This document shows, one piece after another, positions 51,394 through 60,143 of a stretch of 64,000 bases of DNA; positions within the stretch are counted from its first letter, which is position 1, and each line of letters begins with the position of its first letter. The position numbers were made by a program, and so were the translations under genes. Origin of the DNA: Poindextera sp963706385 (GTDB taxonomy: Bacteria; Pseudomonadota; Alphaproteobacteria; Caulobacterales; Caulobacteraceae). The notes under the pieces are model-generated. The model searched no databases and was not told where the DNA came from. It saw nothing but the letters and a program-made list of their open reading frames with translations. The stretch spans positions 2,914,001 to 2,978,000 of the forward strand of contig OY970153.1 in NCBI GenBank assembly GCA_963706385.1, given 5' to 3'.

Positions 51394-52608
51394 TCAACCC
51401 TCCACGGTCGTGTCAGTCTGGCCGGCCGCGCCGCTTCGCAGCAGGGCCTCGACGGCCTCTGGCGCATAGCCCGCCTCCAGCAGCACCTCGCGGGTGTGCT
51501 GGCCGAGCCGCGGCGCGGGCCGGACCGGCGCCTCGCCGGCGCCGGGAAACCGCACCGGCGCGGCGGGCTGGCGGAACGAGCCGCCCCAGCTGTCCGGGAC
51601 ATCCTTGAAACACCCCGCCGCATGGGCCTGGGGATCATCGACGACCTCGGCGGGCGTCGCCATCGGCGCCCAGGCGATGTCCCAGCGCGTCAGCCGTTCC
51701 GCGGCCTCGGCCAGGGTCATGCCGGCGAAGGCCTCGTCGATGACGGCGCGCAGCTCGCGCACCGCCGCCATGTCCTCGACCGGCGGCTGGAACCGCGGGG
51801 CGTCGGCCAGTTCGGGCCGGCCGATCGCGCTCATCAGGGCCGGGAAGCATCCCGGGCCGCGCGGCAGCATGCTCAGCCAGCGGCCGTCCGCCGTCTGGAA
51901 GAAGCCGGCGGTGGGGCCGGGTCGCTCGTCGCGCGGCTGGGCGGTGACCACCTCGCCAAAGCGTAGCTGCACCGACAGGTCCCAGGACAGGGCGTAGACC
52001 CCGGCGCGGATGAGCGAGGCCTCGACCAATTGGCCCTTGCCGGTGCGGTTTCGCTGGTGCAGCGCCGCCAGCACGCCGGACAGGGTGGCCAGGGCCGTGA
52101 CGTGATCGCCGAAGCCGGGCCGGCAGAAGAACGGCTCGCGATCCGGGGGGATGGTCGCCGCGGCGATGCCGGTGCGGGTCCAAAAGCCGGTCATGTCGAA
52201 GGCTGGCGTGTCGGCTTGGTCGCCCCGCAGGCCGTAACCCGAGACGCTGGTGAAGATCAGCCGAGGAAAATCGGCCTTCAGCGTGTCGTAGTCGAGGCGC
52301 GCGCGGGCGAGCGGCCCCGGCCTGAGGTTGGTGACGAAGACGTCGGCGTCCTTGAGGATGGCGAGCAGAGCCTGGCGCCCCTCGACCTTGGAGATGTCGA
52401 GCACGACGGCGCGCTTGCCGCGGTTCTCCATCGAAAACGGCGGATTGCCCGGGCTGTCGGGCGTGTCGGGGTAGTAGGCCCGGGTGGGATCGCCGGCGAA
52501 GCTTTCGACCTTGATCACCTCCGCGCCCCATTCGCCGAGGATCATGGCGCAGCCGGGGCCGGCGACCCAGGTGGCCAGCTCCACCACCTTCAGACCCTCG
52601 AGCACCAT
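51394..52608 (-). CDS. CaiB/BaiF (family III) CoA transferase
   Basis: A 404-residue CoA transferase, start ATG 52608 (MVLEGLKVVELATWVAGPGC). The N-terminus matches the family: GPGCAMILGEWGAEVIKVES, KRAVVLDISKVEGRQALLAI (the CoA-binding part), LIFTSVSGYGLRGDQADTPA and FDMTGFWTRTGIAA, with the catalytic Asp in the DMTGFW stretch. It converges with the decarboxylase-family gene (27 bp apart). It is unlike the frameshifted family III gene at 41291 in detail, and is intact. Confidence 0.9.
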   Translation of the reverse strand: MVLEGLKVVELATWVAGPGCAMILGEWGAEVIKVESFAGDPTRAYYPDTPDSPGNPPFSMENRGKRAVVLDISKVEGRQALLAILKDADVFVTNLRPGPLARARLDYDTLKADFPRLIFTSVSGYGLRGDQADTPAFDMTGFWTRTGIAAATIPPDREPFFCRPGFGDHVTALATLSGVLAALHQRNRTGKGQLVEASLIRAGVYALSWDLSVQLRFGEVVTAQPRDERPGPTAGFFQTADGRWLSMLPRGPGCFPALMSAIGRPELADAPRFQPPVEDMAAVRELRAVIDEAFAGMTLAEAAERLTRWDIAWAPMATPAEVVDDPQAHAAGCFKDVPDSWGGSFRQPAAPVRFPGAGEAPVRPAPRLGQHTREVLLEAGYAPEAVEALLRSGAAGQTDTTVEG

Positions 52609-52821
52609 CGCGGTCTCTCTCCATGTTGGCGGACGCGGGACGCCGCTCTTTTCACTGCGCCGGACCTCATCCTGCCGTCGTTGGCGCTCGAGCGCCACAC
52701 CCCGTCGCCTCTCGCGCCTTGGCGCTCAAGCGGGGGCTCCGTTTTTCGCCGATCGGGGCGTTCTGGCCGACCCGGCGGACGCATGATAGAGTTTGCGAAA
52801 CAAGAACGACGGGAGGACGAG

Positions 52822-54558
52822 ATGGATAGCGTGGCTGATCTTGTGATTCGTGGCGGGACCATCTTCGATGGCGCCGGCGGCGAGCCGTTTGTCGGCGACG
52901 TGGCGATCACGGGTGGAAAAATCATCGCCGTCGGCGCCTTCGCCGGTCGCGGCCGCGAGGAAATCGACGCCGCGGGCAAGATGGTCACGCCCGGCTTCAT
53001 CGACGTCCACACCCACTATGACGGCCAGTTGATCTGGTCGGACCGGCTCTCGCCATCGTCGGGCCATGGGGTGACCACGGTGGTCACGGGCAACTGCGGC
53101 GTCGGTTTCGCGCCCTGCCGGCCGCAGGACCACACCCGGCTGATCAAGCTGCTGGAGGGCGTCGAGGACATGCCCGAGGTGGTGCTGGCCGACGGGCTGA
53201 CCTGGGACTGGGAAAGCTTTCCGGAGTTCGTCGAGGCGTTGAAGCGTCGGCGGCACGACATCGACTTCGCGGTGCAGCTGCCGCACGCGGCCCTGCGCAT
53301 GTTCGTGATGGGCGAGCGCGCCGTCGACCATGGGGTCGCGACCGAAGAGGACATGGCCCAGATGCGCCGCCTGGCGCGCGAGGCGATCGAGGCGGGGGCC
53401 TTGGGCCTGGGCACCTCGCGCAACATCTTCCACACCAGCCTGGACGGCACGGTGATCCCGACCGCCCACACGCCGGAGGCCGAGCTGAAGGCGATCGCCG
53501 AGGGCATGCGCGAGGCCGGCGGCGGAGTGATCCAGGCGATCCTCAACATCGAGTCGCCGAAGGCCGACCTGGAGATGTTCCGCCGGGTCGCGCGCGAGAC
53601 CGGCTCGCCCTTGTCCTACAGCCTGTTCCAGGCCTCGTACGACAAGGACAACTGGAAGGGACTGCTGGACTTCACCAAGGCGGCCAACGAAGACGGTCCG
53701 CGGGTGACCGCCCAGGTGTTCGCCCGGCCGGTCGGCGTGCTGCTCGGACTGGACGCCTCCTACCATCCGTTCGCCGCGCACCCCGCCTATCTGCGCATCG
53801 CCGACCTGCCGCTGGCCGAGCGGGTGGCGCAGATGCGCAAGCCGGAGGTGCGCGCGGCGATCCTGGCCGACGCGCCGGAGCCGCGCGGCATGGTGTTCTT
53901 CCAGGTCGCGCGCGCGTTCGACAAGATCTACCCGCTGGGCGCCGCGCCGAACTACGAGCCCGATCCCGCGACCAGCATCGCCGCCCAGGCCAGCGCGCGC
54001 GGCGTCTCGCCCGACGAGGTCGCCTATGACCTGCTGCTCGAGGACGACGGCCACGCCCTCCTGCTGCAAACCGCAGCCAACTACGAGAACAAGAGCCTCG
54101 ACGACGTCCGCGCCATGCTGACCCACCCCAACGCCGTGCCGGCGCTGGGCGACGGCGGCGCGCACTACGGGATGATCTGCGATTCCACCTACACCACCTT
54201 CATGCTCGCCTACTGGGGCCGCGACCGGAAATCAGCGCGGATCGCCTTGCCGCGGATCGTCAATGCGATGACGGCCAAGCCGGCGGCGATGCTGGGAATC
54301 ACCGACCGCGGCCGGCTCGCCGTGGGGCTGAAGGCGGACGTCAACGTGATCGATTTCGACCATCTGACGCTGCACGCGCCGCAGATGGTCAACGACCTGC
54401 CCTCGGGCGGCAAGCGGCTGACCCAGGACGCCGACGGCTATGTCGCCACCATCGTCAGCGGCGAGGTGATCATGCGCGACGGCCGGCCAACCGGCGCCCT
54501 GCCGGGCCGCATGGTCGAACGCTCGGCCTGGGCCGCCCAGCCGCTCGCCGCGGAATAG
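52822..54558 (+). CDS. D-aminoacylase/N-acyl-D-amino-acid deacylase-type amidohydrolase
   Basis: A 578-residue amidohydrolase of the family-3 type, ATG 52822 behind GGGAGG. Metal motif GFIDVHTHYDGQ (H-x-H), TGNCGVGFAPC (the catalytic Cys region), the Asp in GDGGAHYGMICDS and the terminal beta strand GLKADVNVIDFDHL are all present. Related enzymes cleave N-acyl-D-amino acids, or ring amides. The gene is divergent from the CoA transferase. Confidence 0.9.
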   Translation: MDSVADLVIRGGTIFDGAGGEPFVGDVAITGGKIIAVGAFAGRGREEIDAAGKMVTPGFIDVHTHYDGQLIWSDRLSPSSGHGVTTVVTGNCGVGFAPCRPQDHTRLIKLLEGVEDMPEVVLADGLTWDWESFPEFVEALKRRRHDIDFAVQLPHAALRMFVMGERAVDHGVATEEDMAQMRRLAREAIEAGALGLGTSRNIFHTSLDGTVIPTAHTPEAELKAIAEGMREAGGGVIQAILNIESPKADLEMFRRVARETGSPLSYSLFQASYDKDNWKGLLDFTKAANEDGPRVTAQVFARPVGVLLGLDASYHPFAAHPAYLRIADLPLAERVAQMRKPEVRAAILADAPEPRGMVFFQVARAFDKIYPLGAAPNYEPDPATSIAAQASARGVSPDEVAYDLLLEDDGHALLLQTAANYENKSLDDVRAMLTHPNAVPALGDGGAHYGMICDSTYTTFMLAYWGRDRKSARIALPRIVNAMTAKPAAMLGITDRGRLAVGLKADVNVIDFDHLTLHAPQMVNDLPSGGKRLTQDADGYVATIVSGEVIMRDGRPTGALPGRMVERSAWAAQPLAAE

Positions 54559-54568
54559 GCGATGGCGC

Positions 54569-55117
54569 TTAACCGATCCAGCGGATCACCGGCGCGTTGC
54601 GCGGGACCGGCGGCGGCGCGGTCTTCGGCCGTCCGACGATGATCGGCGCGACCGGAGCCCAAGCGGCGGGCAGGCCGAGCAAAGCCTTGCCCTCCGGTGC
54701 GCCGAGGAAAGTCTGTGCGAAGCCGATCCAACATGTGCCGAAGCCTGCGGCATGGGCCGTGAGCATCAGGTTCTCGGCGGCCAGCGCGCAATCTTCGACG
54801 ATCCAGGGTCCCTCCGCGGCCGCCGAAATGAGAATCAGCGCGGGGGCGTGATAGAAGATGTGGAAATCCGGACTGGCGAGCAGAGATTGAAAGCGATCGG
54901 AATGCGGACTCGCCAGCATGTGGGCCTTCGCCTCGCGCGAGATGCGATCGAGCACGGCCTGGTCGCGGACCACGGTGAAGGTCCACGGTTGCTGGTTCAC
55001 CGCGCTGGGCGCGCGGGTCGCGGCGTCGATCAGACTATGGATCGTTTTTTCATCAACGGCTTCGTCGGTGTATTCGCGCACCGATCGACGGTTCGCGATC
55101 GCCTCGCCGAGATCCAT
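54569..55117 (-). CDS. nitroreductase-family FMN oxidoreductase
   Basis: A 182-residue FMN protein. Start ATG 55117 (MDLGEAIANRRSVREYTDEA) follows GGAGG; upstream codons are excluded. RRSVREY binds the FMN phosphate, PSAVNQQPWTF is the second FMN loop, and AAGFGTCWIGF closes the active site. It could reduce nitroaromatics, quinones or other acceptors. A perfect TTGACACCAATCAA (55186-55199) is centred 75 bp upstream, the same distance as for the acyl-CoA dehydrogenase at 2952. Confidence 0.9.
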   Translation of the reverse strand: MDLGEAIANRRSVREYTDEAVDEKTIHSLIDAATRAPSAVNQQPWTFTVVRDQAVLDRISREAKAHMLASPHSDRFQSLLASPDFHIFYHAPALILISAAAEGPWIVEDCALAAENLMLTAHAAGFGTCWIGFAQTFLGAPEGKALLGLPAAWAPVAPIIVGRPKTAPPPVPRNAPVIRWIG

Positions 55118-55185
55118 CACCCTTTCCTCCGCCAGACCGCGCGCCCAACGCGAAAGGCGAATAGCACGCCATCTCGGCGGGCGCG

Positions 55186-55199
55186 TTGACACCAATCAA
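55186..55199. promoter_or_regulatory. FNR/FixK-type binding site
   Basis: TTGACACCAATCAA matches TTGA-N6-TCAA exactly, centred 75 bp upstream of the nitroreductase start. Confidence 0.6.
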
Positions 55200-55244
55200 C
55201 CCCCGCCTCGGCTTGGGTCAGGACAACCTGTTGAGGCTCCGCAC

Positions 55245-56075
55245 CTAGCCAGAGCCTCGGTTGGATTGATCGGCCGCCGGCGCCGAGCGATCGGCCTGGG
55301 GCGAATCGCCTTCCTTCGCCGCGTCTTTCGGCGGCAGGACCAGCACGGGGACCCGCCGATGGGCGGCCAGCGCGCGCGCCGCAGCCCCGACGTCAACGGT
55401 CCGAGGCAGTACGATCAGCACCTCGCCGATCGATTCCGACAGCCCCCAGGGCAGCGGAAGCGCCAGGCTGGACGGCGCCGCCACCTCCAGCCGCTCCTTG
55501 GCCGCGCCGGCGATCGCCGCCGCGCTGGCCAGCAGGTCCGGATCGCGCCCCGGCTCCGCGATCGCCAGGACCGGACCGCGCGCGCGAACCACCTGGCTGG
55601 GCACGATCAGCACCGCGGCGGGCGTGGCCAGGGCGGCGTCCACCAGCTCGCCGAACGAGACCGGGGCATGGCCGGGCGCCGCTTTCGTCTCCGCCGCGAT
55701 GATGATGTCGGTGGCGCTCGAAACCGCCGTGATCGCCTCCGAGGCCGCGGCGTGCGTTCTCTCGAAATGGCATCTGACCCCGGCCGAGCGGCCGGCCGCG
55801 TCGAGCGCCCGCCGGGCGAGCGCGGCGGTCAGATCGAGATACCGCGCCAGATCGCCGCCGGGAACCGCCAGCCATCGCTGTTCGAGCGTGCGGAACTCCC
55901 GCAGGACCGGAAGATCGACTAGGCCGGCGAGTTGCGGATCGTGGGCGAAGAGCCCCAACAGCTCGATCCGAAGCAGCCCCGCGAACCGCGCCGCGAGGCG
56001 GAGCGTCTCCCGGTCGGGCGCGCCCGATCCGAGATCGATGACGATCCGCGAAAAGGCGACCGGGGCGTTGGTCAT
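55245..56075 (-). CDS. universal stress protein-like protein
   Basis: A 276-residue protein with a UspA-like beginning (FSRIVIDLGSGAPDRETLRL) and a second related half (GPVLAIAEPGRDPDLLASAA), i.e. probably tandem degenerate Usp domains, although the ATP-binding G-2x-G-9x-G is not clear. The start ATG overlaps the Lon-like stop by four bases (ATGA), so it is the second gene of an operon. Usp proteins of this kind are classical members of anaerobic FNR/FixK regulons. Confidence 0.75.
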   Translation of the reverse strand: MTNAPVAFSRIVIDLGSGAPDRETLRLAARFAGLLRIELLGLFAHDPQLAGLVDLPVLREFRTLEQRWLAVPGGDLARYLDLTAALARRALDAAGRSAGVRCHFERTHAAASEAITAVSSATDIIIAAETKAAPGHAPVSFGELVDAALATPAAVLIVPSQVVRARGPVLAIAEPGRDPDLLASAAAIAGAAKERLEVAAPSSLALPLPWGLSESIGEVLIVLPRTVDVGAAARALAAHRRVPVLVLPPKDAAKEGDSPQADRSAPAADQSNRGSG

Positions 56076-58501
56076 TTCGGCTTTTCCTGGGCGTTCGAGC
56101 CGTCCTCCTGGGCGAAGCTCCGGCGCACCTTGGCGAATTCACGCAGACGCTCCTCGACCAAGCGGTTGACGCTGGCCTCGGGATAGCGGCCGTCGGCGCC
56201 GCGCGCGCCCGCCTCGCGGCCGGTCATCAGCGCCAGTCCCTCGTCGATGGTGGCGACCGCGTGGATCGAAAACCGTCCGGCCGCGCAGGCGTCGATCACG
56301 TCCTGGCGCAGCATCAGGTGCTGCACGTTCGAGCGGGGGATGACCACGCCCTGGCCGCCGGTGAGGCCGCGCGCGGCGCAGATGTCGAAGAAGCCCTCGA
56401 TCTTCTGGTTCACGCCCCCGATCGCCTGGATCTCGCCATGCTGGTTGACCGATCCGGTGACCGCCAGGTCTTGGCGCAGCGGCAGATCGGCCAGGGCGGA
56501 CAGAAGGGCGTACAGCTCGGCCGACGAGGCGCTGTCGCCCTCAACGCCCGAATAGGACTGCTCGAAGACCAAGCTCGCCTGAAGCGACATCGGCGTGTCG
56601 AGCGCGTAGCGGCCGGCGAGAAATCCGGAGAGGATCAGGACACCCTTGGAGTGGATCGGACCGCCGAGCTGCACCTCGCGCTCGATGTCGACCAGCCGGC
56701 CGCCGCCGGGCCTCGCCTGGCAACTGATGCGGGTCGGCCGGCCGAAGGCGTAGCCGCCGATCTCGATCACGCTGAGGCCGTTGATCTGACCGACCCTCGC
56801 GCCCTCGGTCTCGACGAGGATCACCCCGTTCAAGGTCATCTCCCGCATCCGGTCGCGCGGGCGGCCGGCCCGGCGGATCTGCTCGGCGATGGCCAGGGCG
56901 ACGTCCGCGCGGGTGGCGACCGCCCGTCCGGCGTCGCCGGCCCGGAAATCGGCTTCGGCCAGCAGGTCGCGGATTTGGTCGACCCACAAGGTGAGCTTGC
57001 CGGAATCGTCGGCGAGGCGGGCGGCGTGTTCGATCACCAGGTCGACCCCGCCCCGGTCCATCGGCCTTAGGCCGTCGCTCCTGATGATCGAGGCGATCAG
57101 CCGCGCGAGGATCGCCTCGCTCTCGGGCGAGCGGTCGATGTCGTCGTCGAAATCGGCCAGCACCTTGAAATGCTCGCCCACCTCGGCGTCGAGGGCCGCC
57201 AGCATGAAATAGAGCAGGCGGTCGGCGAACAGCACGACCTTGAGGTCAAGCGGGATCGGGTCGGGTTCGAGCGAGACCGTGCTGGTCAGGCCGACCAACC
57301 GGCTGACATCCTCGATGACGATCTCGCGCCGGCGCAGGGCGCGCTTCAGCGCCTGCCAGCTGAACGGCTCGCTCAGCAGAGTGCGCGCGTCCAGCAGGAG
57401 ATAGCCGCCGTTGGCGCGGTGAATGGCGCCCGCCTTGATCAGGCGGAAATTGGTGACCAGGACGCCCTGCAGGGACAGATGCTCGATCGAGCCGGTGAGG
57501 TTTCCGAGCGTCGGATGCAGCTCCTCGGCGATCGGCGCGCCGCCGCCGACCGGCTGGGTGACCAGCACATTGACCTCGTAGCGGTCGAACGGGCCGCCGG
57601 GCATCATCTGGGCCGTCGCGGCCTCGCCCTCGCCCTCGCCGCCGGCGATGAACATGGCGACATTGTCGATCAGGTCGGCGCGAACCCGATCCAGATGCGC
57701 CATGATCGCCGCATTGTCGGCGAACTGGCTCTTCTTCTCCTCGATCAGATGGCCGACGGCGCCCTCGGCGGTCTGGCGGTTGAGCTGGCGGGCCGCGTCC
57801 CGGCGGCTCTTCTCCCGCAACGGAATCTGCCGGACGATCCGCTCGAGTTCCTTCTCGAGCACTTCGACGTCGGCCTGCAGCGCCTTGCGCTCGGCCTCTG
57901 GCCAGGCGTTGAACGCCTCGGGCGGCACGATCTTGCCGTCGCGGATCGGCGCCAGGGTGAAGCCGAGCGGGGTGCGCAAGAGCACGATGGCCTTTTCGGC
58001 GGCCTTCTGCTGGAGCGCGGCGAACGCCTCGTTCTGTTGCTTGTTGAAGGCCTCGTCGATCGCTCCGCGCTGGGTCTGGTATTCCTCGCTCTCGAACACC
58101 GCCGGCACGGAGGCCTTCAGGTCGTCGATCAGGTCGTGCATCGCATTGTGGAACGCGGGGGCGCGACCGGCGGGAAGGGCGATGGCCAGCGGACGTCGCG
58201 CGTCGGCGAAGTTGTTCACATAAACCCAATCGCCGGGCGTCGTGCGCGAGGGCGCCGCGTCCTTGAGCACGGCCTCGACCGCCTTGCGCATCTGGGCCTC
58301 GATCCGGCCGATGGCGAACAGGTTGAAGCCGGGCTTGTCGATGCTGGCGCTGAACCGGATCGCCTCCAGCGCCCGCTGCTGGCCGATGAAACCATCAACG
58401 GGCTGGAGATCGTCAGTGGTCTCGAAGGCGAGCCCCGTCAGATCAGCGGCGCGATAGAGCCGTTCGAGCGGCACTTCGGATCGAACGACGACCTTCGACA
58501 T
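56072..58501 (-). CDS. Lon-like protease (LonB/COG1067 type), degenerate P-loop
   Basis: An 809-residue protease. ATG 58501 (MSKVVVRSEVPLE) is chosen over ATG 58525 because GGAAGGG lies nine bases before it. The C-terminal Lon protease domain has the catalytic Ser in VEGDSASSAEL and Lys in GGVNQKIEGFF. The N-terminal AAA part has GFIGQQRALEAIRFSASIDK and GGYLLLDARTLL, but where family members show GxxGxGK (after GFNxF) this one reads GFNLFAIGRIEAQMRKAVEA, so the Walker A motif is missing. It may bind ATP poorly or act ATP-independently. It is the first gene of the operon with the Usp protein. An FNR-like site lies about 97 bp upstream. Confidence 0.85.
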   Translation of the reverse strand: MSKVVVRSEVPLERLYRAADLTGLAFETTDDLQPVDGFIGQQRALEAIRFSASIDKPGFNLFAIGRIEAQMRKAVEAVLKDAAPSRTTPGDWVYVNNFADARRPLAIALPAGRAPAFHNAMHDLIDDLKASVPAVFESEEYQTQRGAIDEAFNKQQNEAFAALQQKAAEKAIVLLRTPLGFTLAPIRDGKIVPPEAFNAWPEAERKALQADVEVLEKELERIVRQIPLREKSRRDAARQLNRQTAEGAVGHLIEEKKSQFADNAAIMAHLDRVRADLIDNVAMFIAGGEGEGEAATAQMMPGGPFDRYEVNVLVTQPVGGGAPIAEELHPTLGNLTGSIEHLSLQGVLVTNFRLIKAGAIHRANGGYLLLDARTLLSEPFSWQALKRALRRREIVIEDVSRLVGLTSTVSLEPDPIPLDLKVVLFADRLLYFMLAALDAEVGEHFKVLADFDDDIDRSPESEAILARLIASIIRSDGLRPMDRGGVDLVIEHAARLADDSGKLTLWVDQIRDLLAEADFRAGDAGRAVATRADVALAIAEQIRRAGRPRDRMREMTLNGVILVETEGARVGQINGLSVIEIGGYAFGRPTRISCQARPGGGRLVDIEREVQLGGPIHSKGVLILSGFLAGRYALDTPMSLQASLVFEQSYSGVEGDSASSAELYALLSALADLPLRQDLAVTGSVNQHGEIQAIGGVNQKIEGFFDICAARGLTGGQGVVIPRSNVQHLMLRQDVIDACAAGRFSIHAVATIDEGLALMTGREAGARGADGRYPEASVNRLVEERLREFAKVRRSFAQEDGSNAQEKPK

Positions 58502-58591
58502 CGGCGCTGGCCCTTCCTGCTGCATTGACGTTCGCCTCCCTCGCCGCGCTGTGTCCATCGGAAAATTGACCCGGGCGCCGAAAGCCGCGCG

Positions 58592-58605
58592 TTGATCTGC
58601 ATCAC
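58592..58605. promoter_or_regulatory. FNR/FixK-like site, one mismatch
   Basis: TTGATCTGCATCAC matches TTGAT-N4-ATCAA except for the last base. It is centred about 97 bp upstream of the Lon-like gene (minus strand). Confidence 0.45.
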
Positions 58606-58769
58606 CTCGCGCTTGGGGCGAAACTCGTCGACCGTGAGCTTGTCGCCTAACCAAGACGGCATTTGCGGGTTAGACATGGCGGCCATGAAACCGCGGCCGG
58701 CTTGACGATCGTCGAATACGAACCTCTGATCGCCGCCCCGGTTCGGCGGCCAAAATTTGGGAGAAACAC

Positions 58770-59732
58770 GTGTCACATTCCACCGTTCCGTATGTCGGCG
58801 ACCTGCTCGAGAATTCCCCCAAGAACTGGGGAAAGTGGGGGCCGGACGATGAGGTCGGCGCGCTGAATTATCTGGGCCCCGAACAGGTGCTCTCGGCCGT
58901 TAAGCTGGTGCGTTCGGGCAAGGTGTTCACGCTGCAGGTGCCGATGGGCAATCCCGGCGGAGACCCGGTCTGGCCGGGACGGCGGGGATCCGAACGCTAT
59001 CAGATTCTGGACGAGGGGCACTGGCTCTGCGGCAAGGGGCCGGCCTTCGCTGGCGGCCTGCACTACGCCGACGACGCCATGTCGGCGTTTCTGCAAGGCT
59101 CGACCCAGTACGATGCGCTGGGCCACGTCTGGTACGATGGCAAGCTCTACAACGGCTATGACGCCAACTCGACGATCGGCGGCATGGCCAAGGCCAGCGT
59201 CCAGCCGATCGCGGAGAAGGGGGTTGTCGGCCGCGGCGTGCTGCTGGACATCGCCCGGCTTCGCGGCAAGCCATCGCTGTCCAAGGGCGAGACCTTCAAT
59301 CACGAGGACCTCTTGGCCGCCGCGGCGGCGCAGGGCCTGCAGATCCAGAAGCGCGACATCCTGATCATTCGGACGGGCTTCGTCGAAACCTTCTACTCGG
59401 GGGGCAGCGCGGCCTTCTACGACGGCTTCGTCGAACCGGGCCTGACCTATTCGCCCGAGCTGGTGAAATGGTTCCAGGACATGGAGATTCCGAACCTGGT
59501 GACCGACACCATCGCCAACGAGGTCACCGCCGATCCGGTCAGCGGCGTCGCCCTGCCGCTGCATTGCGCCTTGATGCGCAATCTCGGCGTGACGTTCACC
59601 GAGATCTGCGACCTGTCGAAACTGGCCGAGGATTGCGGCCAGGACGGCCAGTGGGACTTCCTCTACGTCGCCGCGCCGCTGAAGGTGGTCAACGGGACCG
59701 GCGCGCCGGTCAATCCGGTGGTCATCAAGTAA
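58770..59732 (+). CDS. cyclase-family protein (kynurenine formamidase type)
   Basis: A 320-residue protein of the cyclase family (PF04199), GTG start at 58770, opening with VPYVGDLLENSPKNWGKWGP. The metal-binding region corresponding to HxGTHxD is here GSTQYDALGHVWYDG, with D and H kept. The final half has NLVTDTIANE and PLHCALMRNLGV. Bacterial relatives are uncharacterised; some act on N-formylkynurenine, isatin or cyclic amides. It is divergent from the lon operon. Confidence 0.82.
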   Translation: MSHSTVPYVGDLLENSPKNWGKWGPDDEVGALNYLGPEQVLSAVKLVRSGKVFTLQVPMGNPGGDPVWPGRRGSERYQILDEGHWLCGKGPAFAGGLHYADDAMSAFLQGSTQYDALGHVWYDGKLYNGYDANSTIGGMAKASVQPIAEKGVVGRGVLLDIARLRGKPSLSKGETFNHEDLLAAAAAQGLQIQKRDILIIRTGFVETFYSGGSAAFYDGFVEPGLTYSPELVKWFQDMEIPNLVTDTIANEVTADPVSGVALPLHCALMRNLGVTFTEICDLSKLAEDCGQDGQWDFLYVAAPLKVVNGTGAPVNPVVIK

Positions 59733-60143
59733 GCCCGGTCTGACGCACGGCGTTCCGGCGAAATCATCGCCCCGTCCTCGTCGACCAGGTCGCTGCTAGG
59801 AGGCGCCGGAGGGGCGCGACATCGCGTCGAGCAAGAGATCGGCGAGGATCAAGGCTCCGCGTTTTTCCGCCGCGCGGCCGATCGGTTGAGCCGGGTTCGG
59901 ACGTTATTGAACAACCGTGTCGCGAATAGTTGCTCGGCGCCGTTTGGATGGCCGAAAAACGTGACATTCAAGCGGCCCTTAGCGCAATTCACAGTTGGCT
60001 GTTTCGGATATTGAGGCGGTGCTTGGCTAATTGATTTTAAGCATTAAGGAAGCCTTAGGCAAAAGGGGTTTTGATAGGGATTCTCAAAGGGCGAGGTCGC
60101 GCATTCAGGCGATCTCGCCCGCAATGACCCTGGGGGGCTAGCC
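59733..60143. other. intergenic region and leader of the chemoreceptor operon
   Basis: 411 bp. The first 200 bp are G+C-rich and without a gene I trust. From 59990 the sequence becomes A+T-rich (GGCTAATTGATTTTAAGCAT), a likely promoter. A 12-bp stem (60089-60100 with 60109-60120: GGGCGAGGTCGC/GCGATCTCGCCC, one G-T pair) forms in the transcript just before the ATG at 60144, with GGGGGGC between. Confidence 0.55.
60089..60120 (+). promoter_or_regulatory. leader hairpin before the chemoreceptor gene
   Basis: GGGCGAGGTCGC pairs with GCGATCTCGCCC around an 8-nt loop. It ends 23 bp before the start codon. It could affect translation or message stability. Confidence 0.45.

Noticed and set aside
59764..59967. 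67-codon minus-strand frame between the cyclase and chemoreceptor genes
   Set aside because: No ribosome site, unbalanced composition and no recognisable family.
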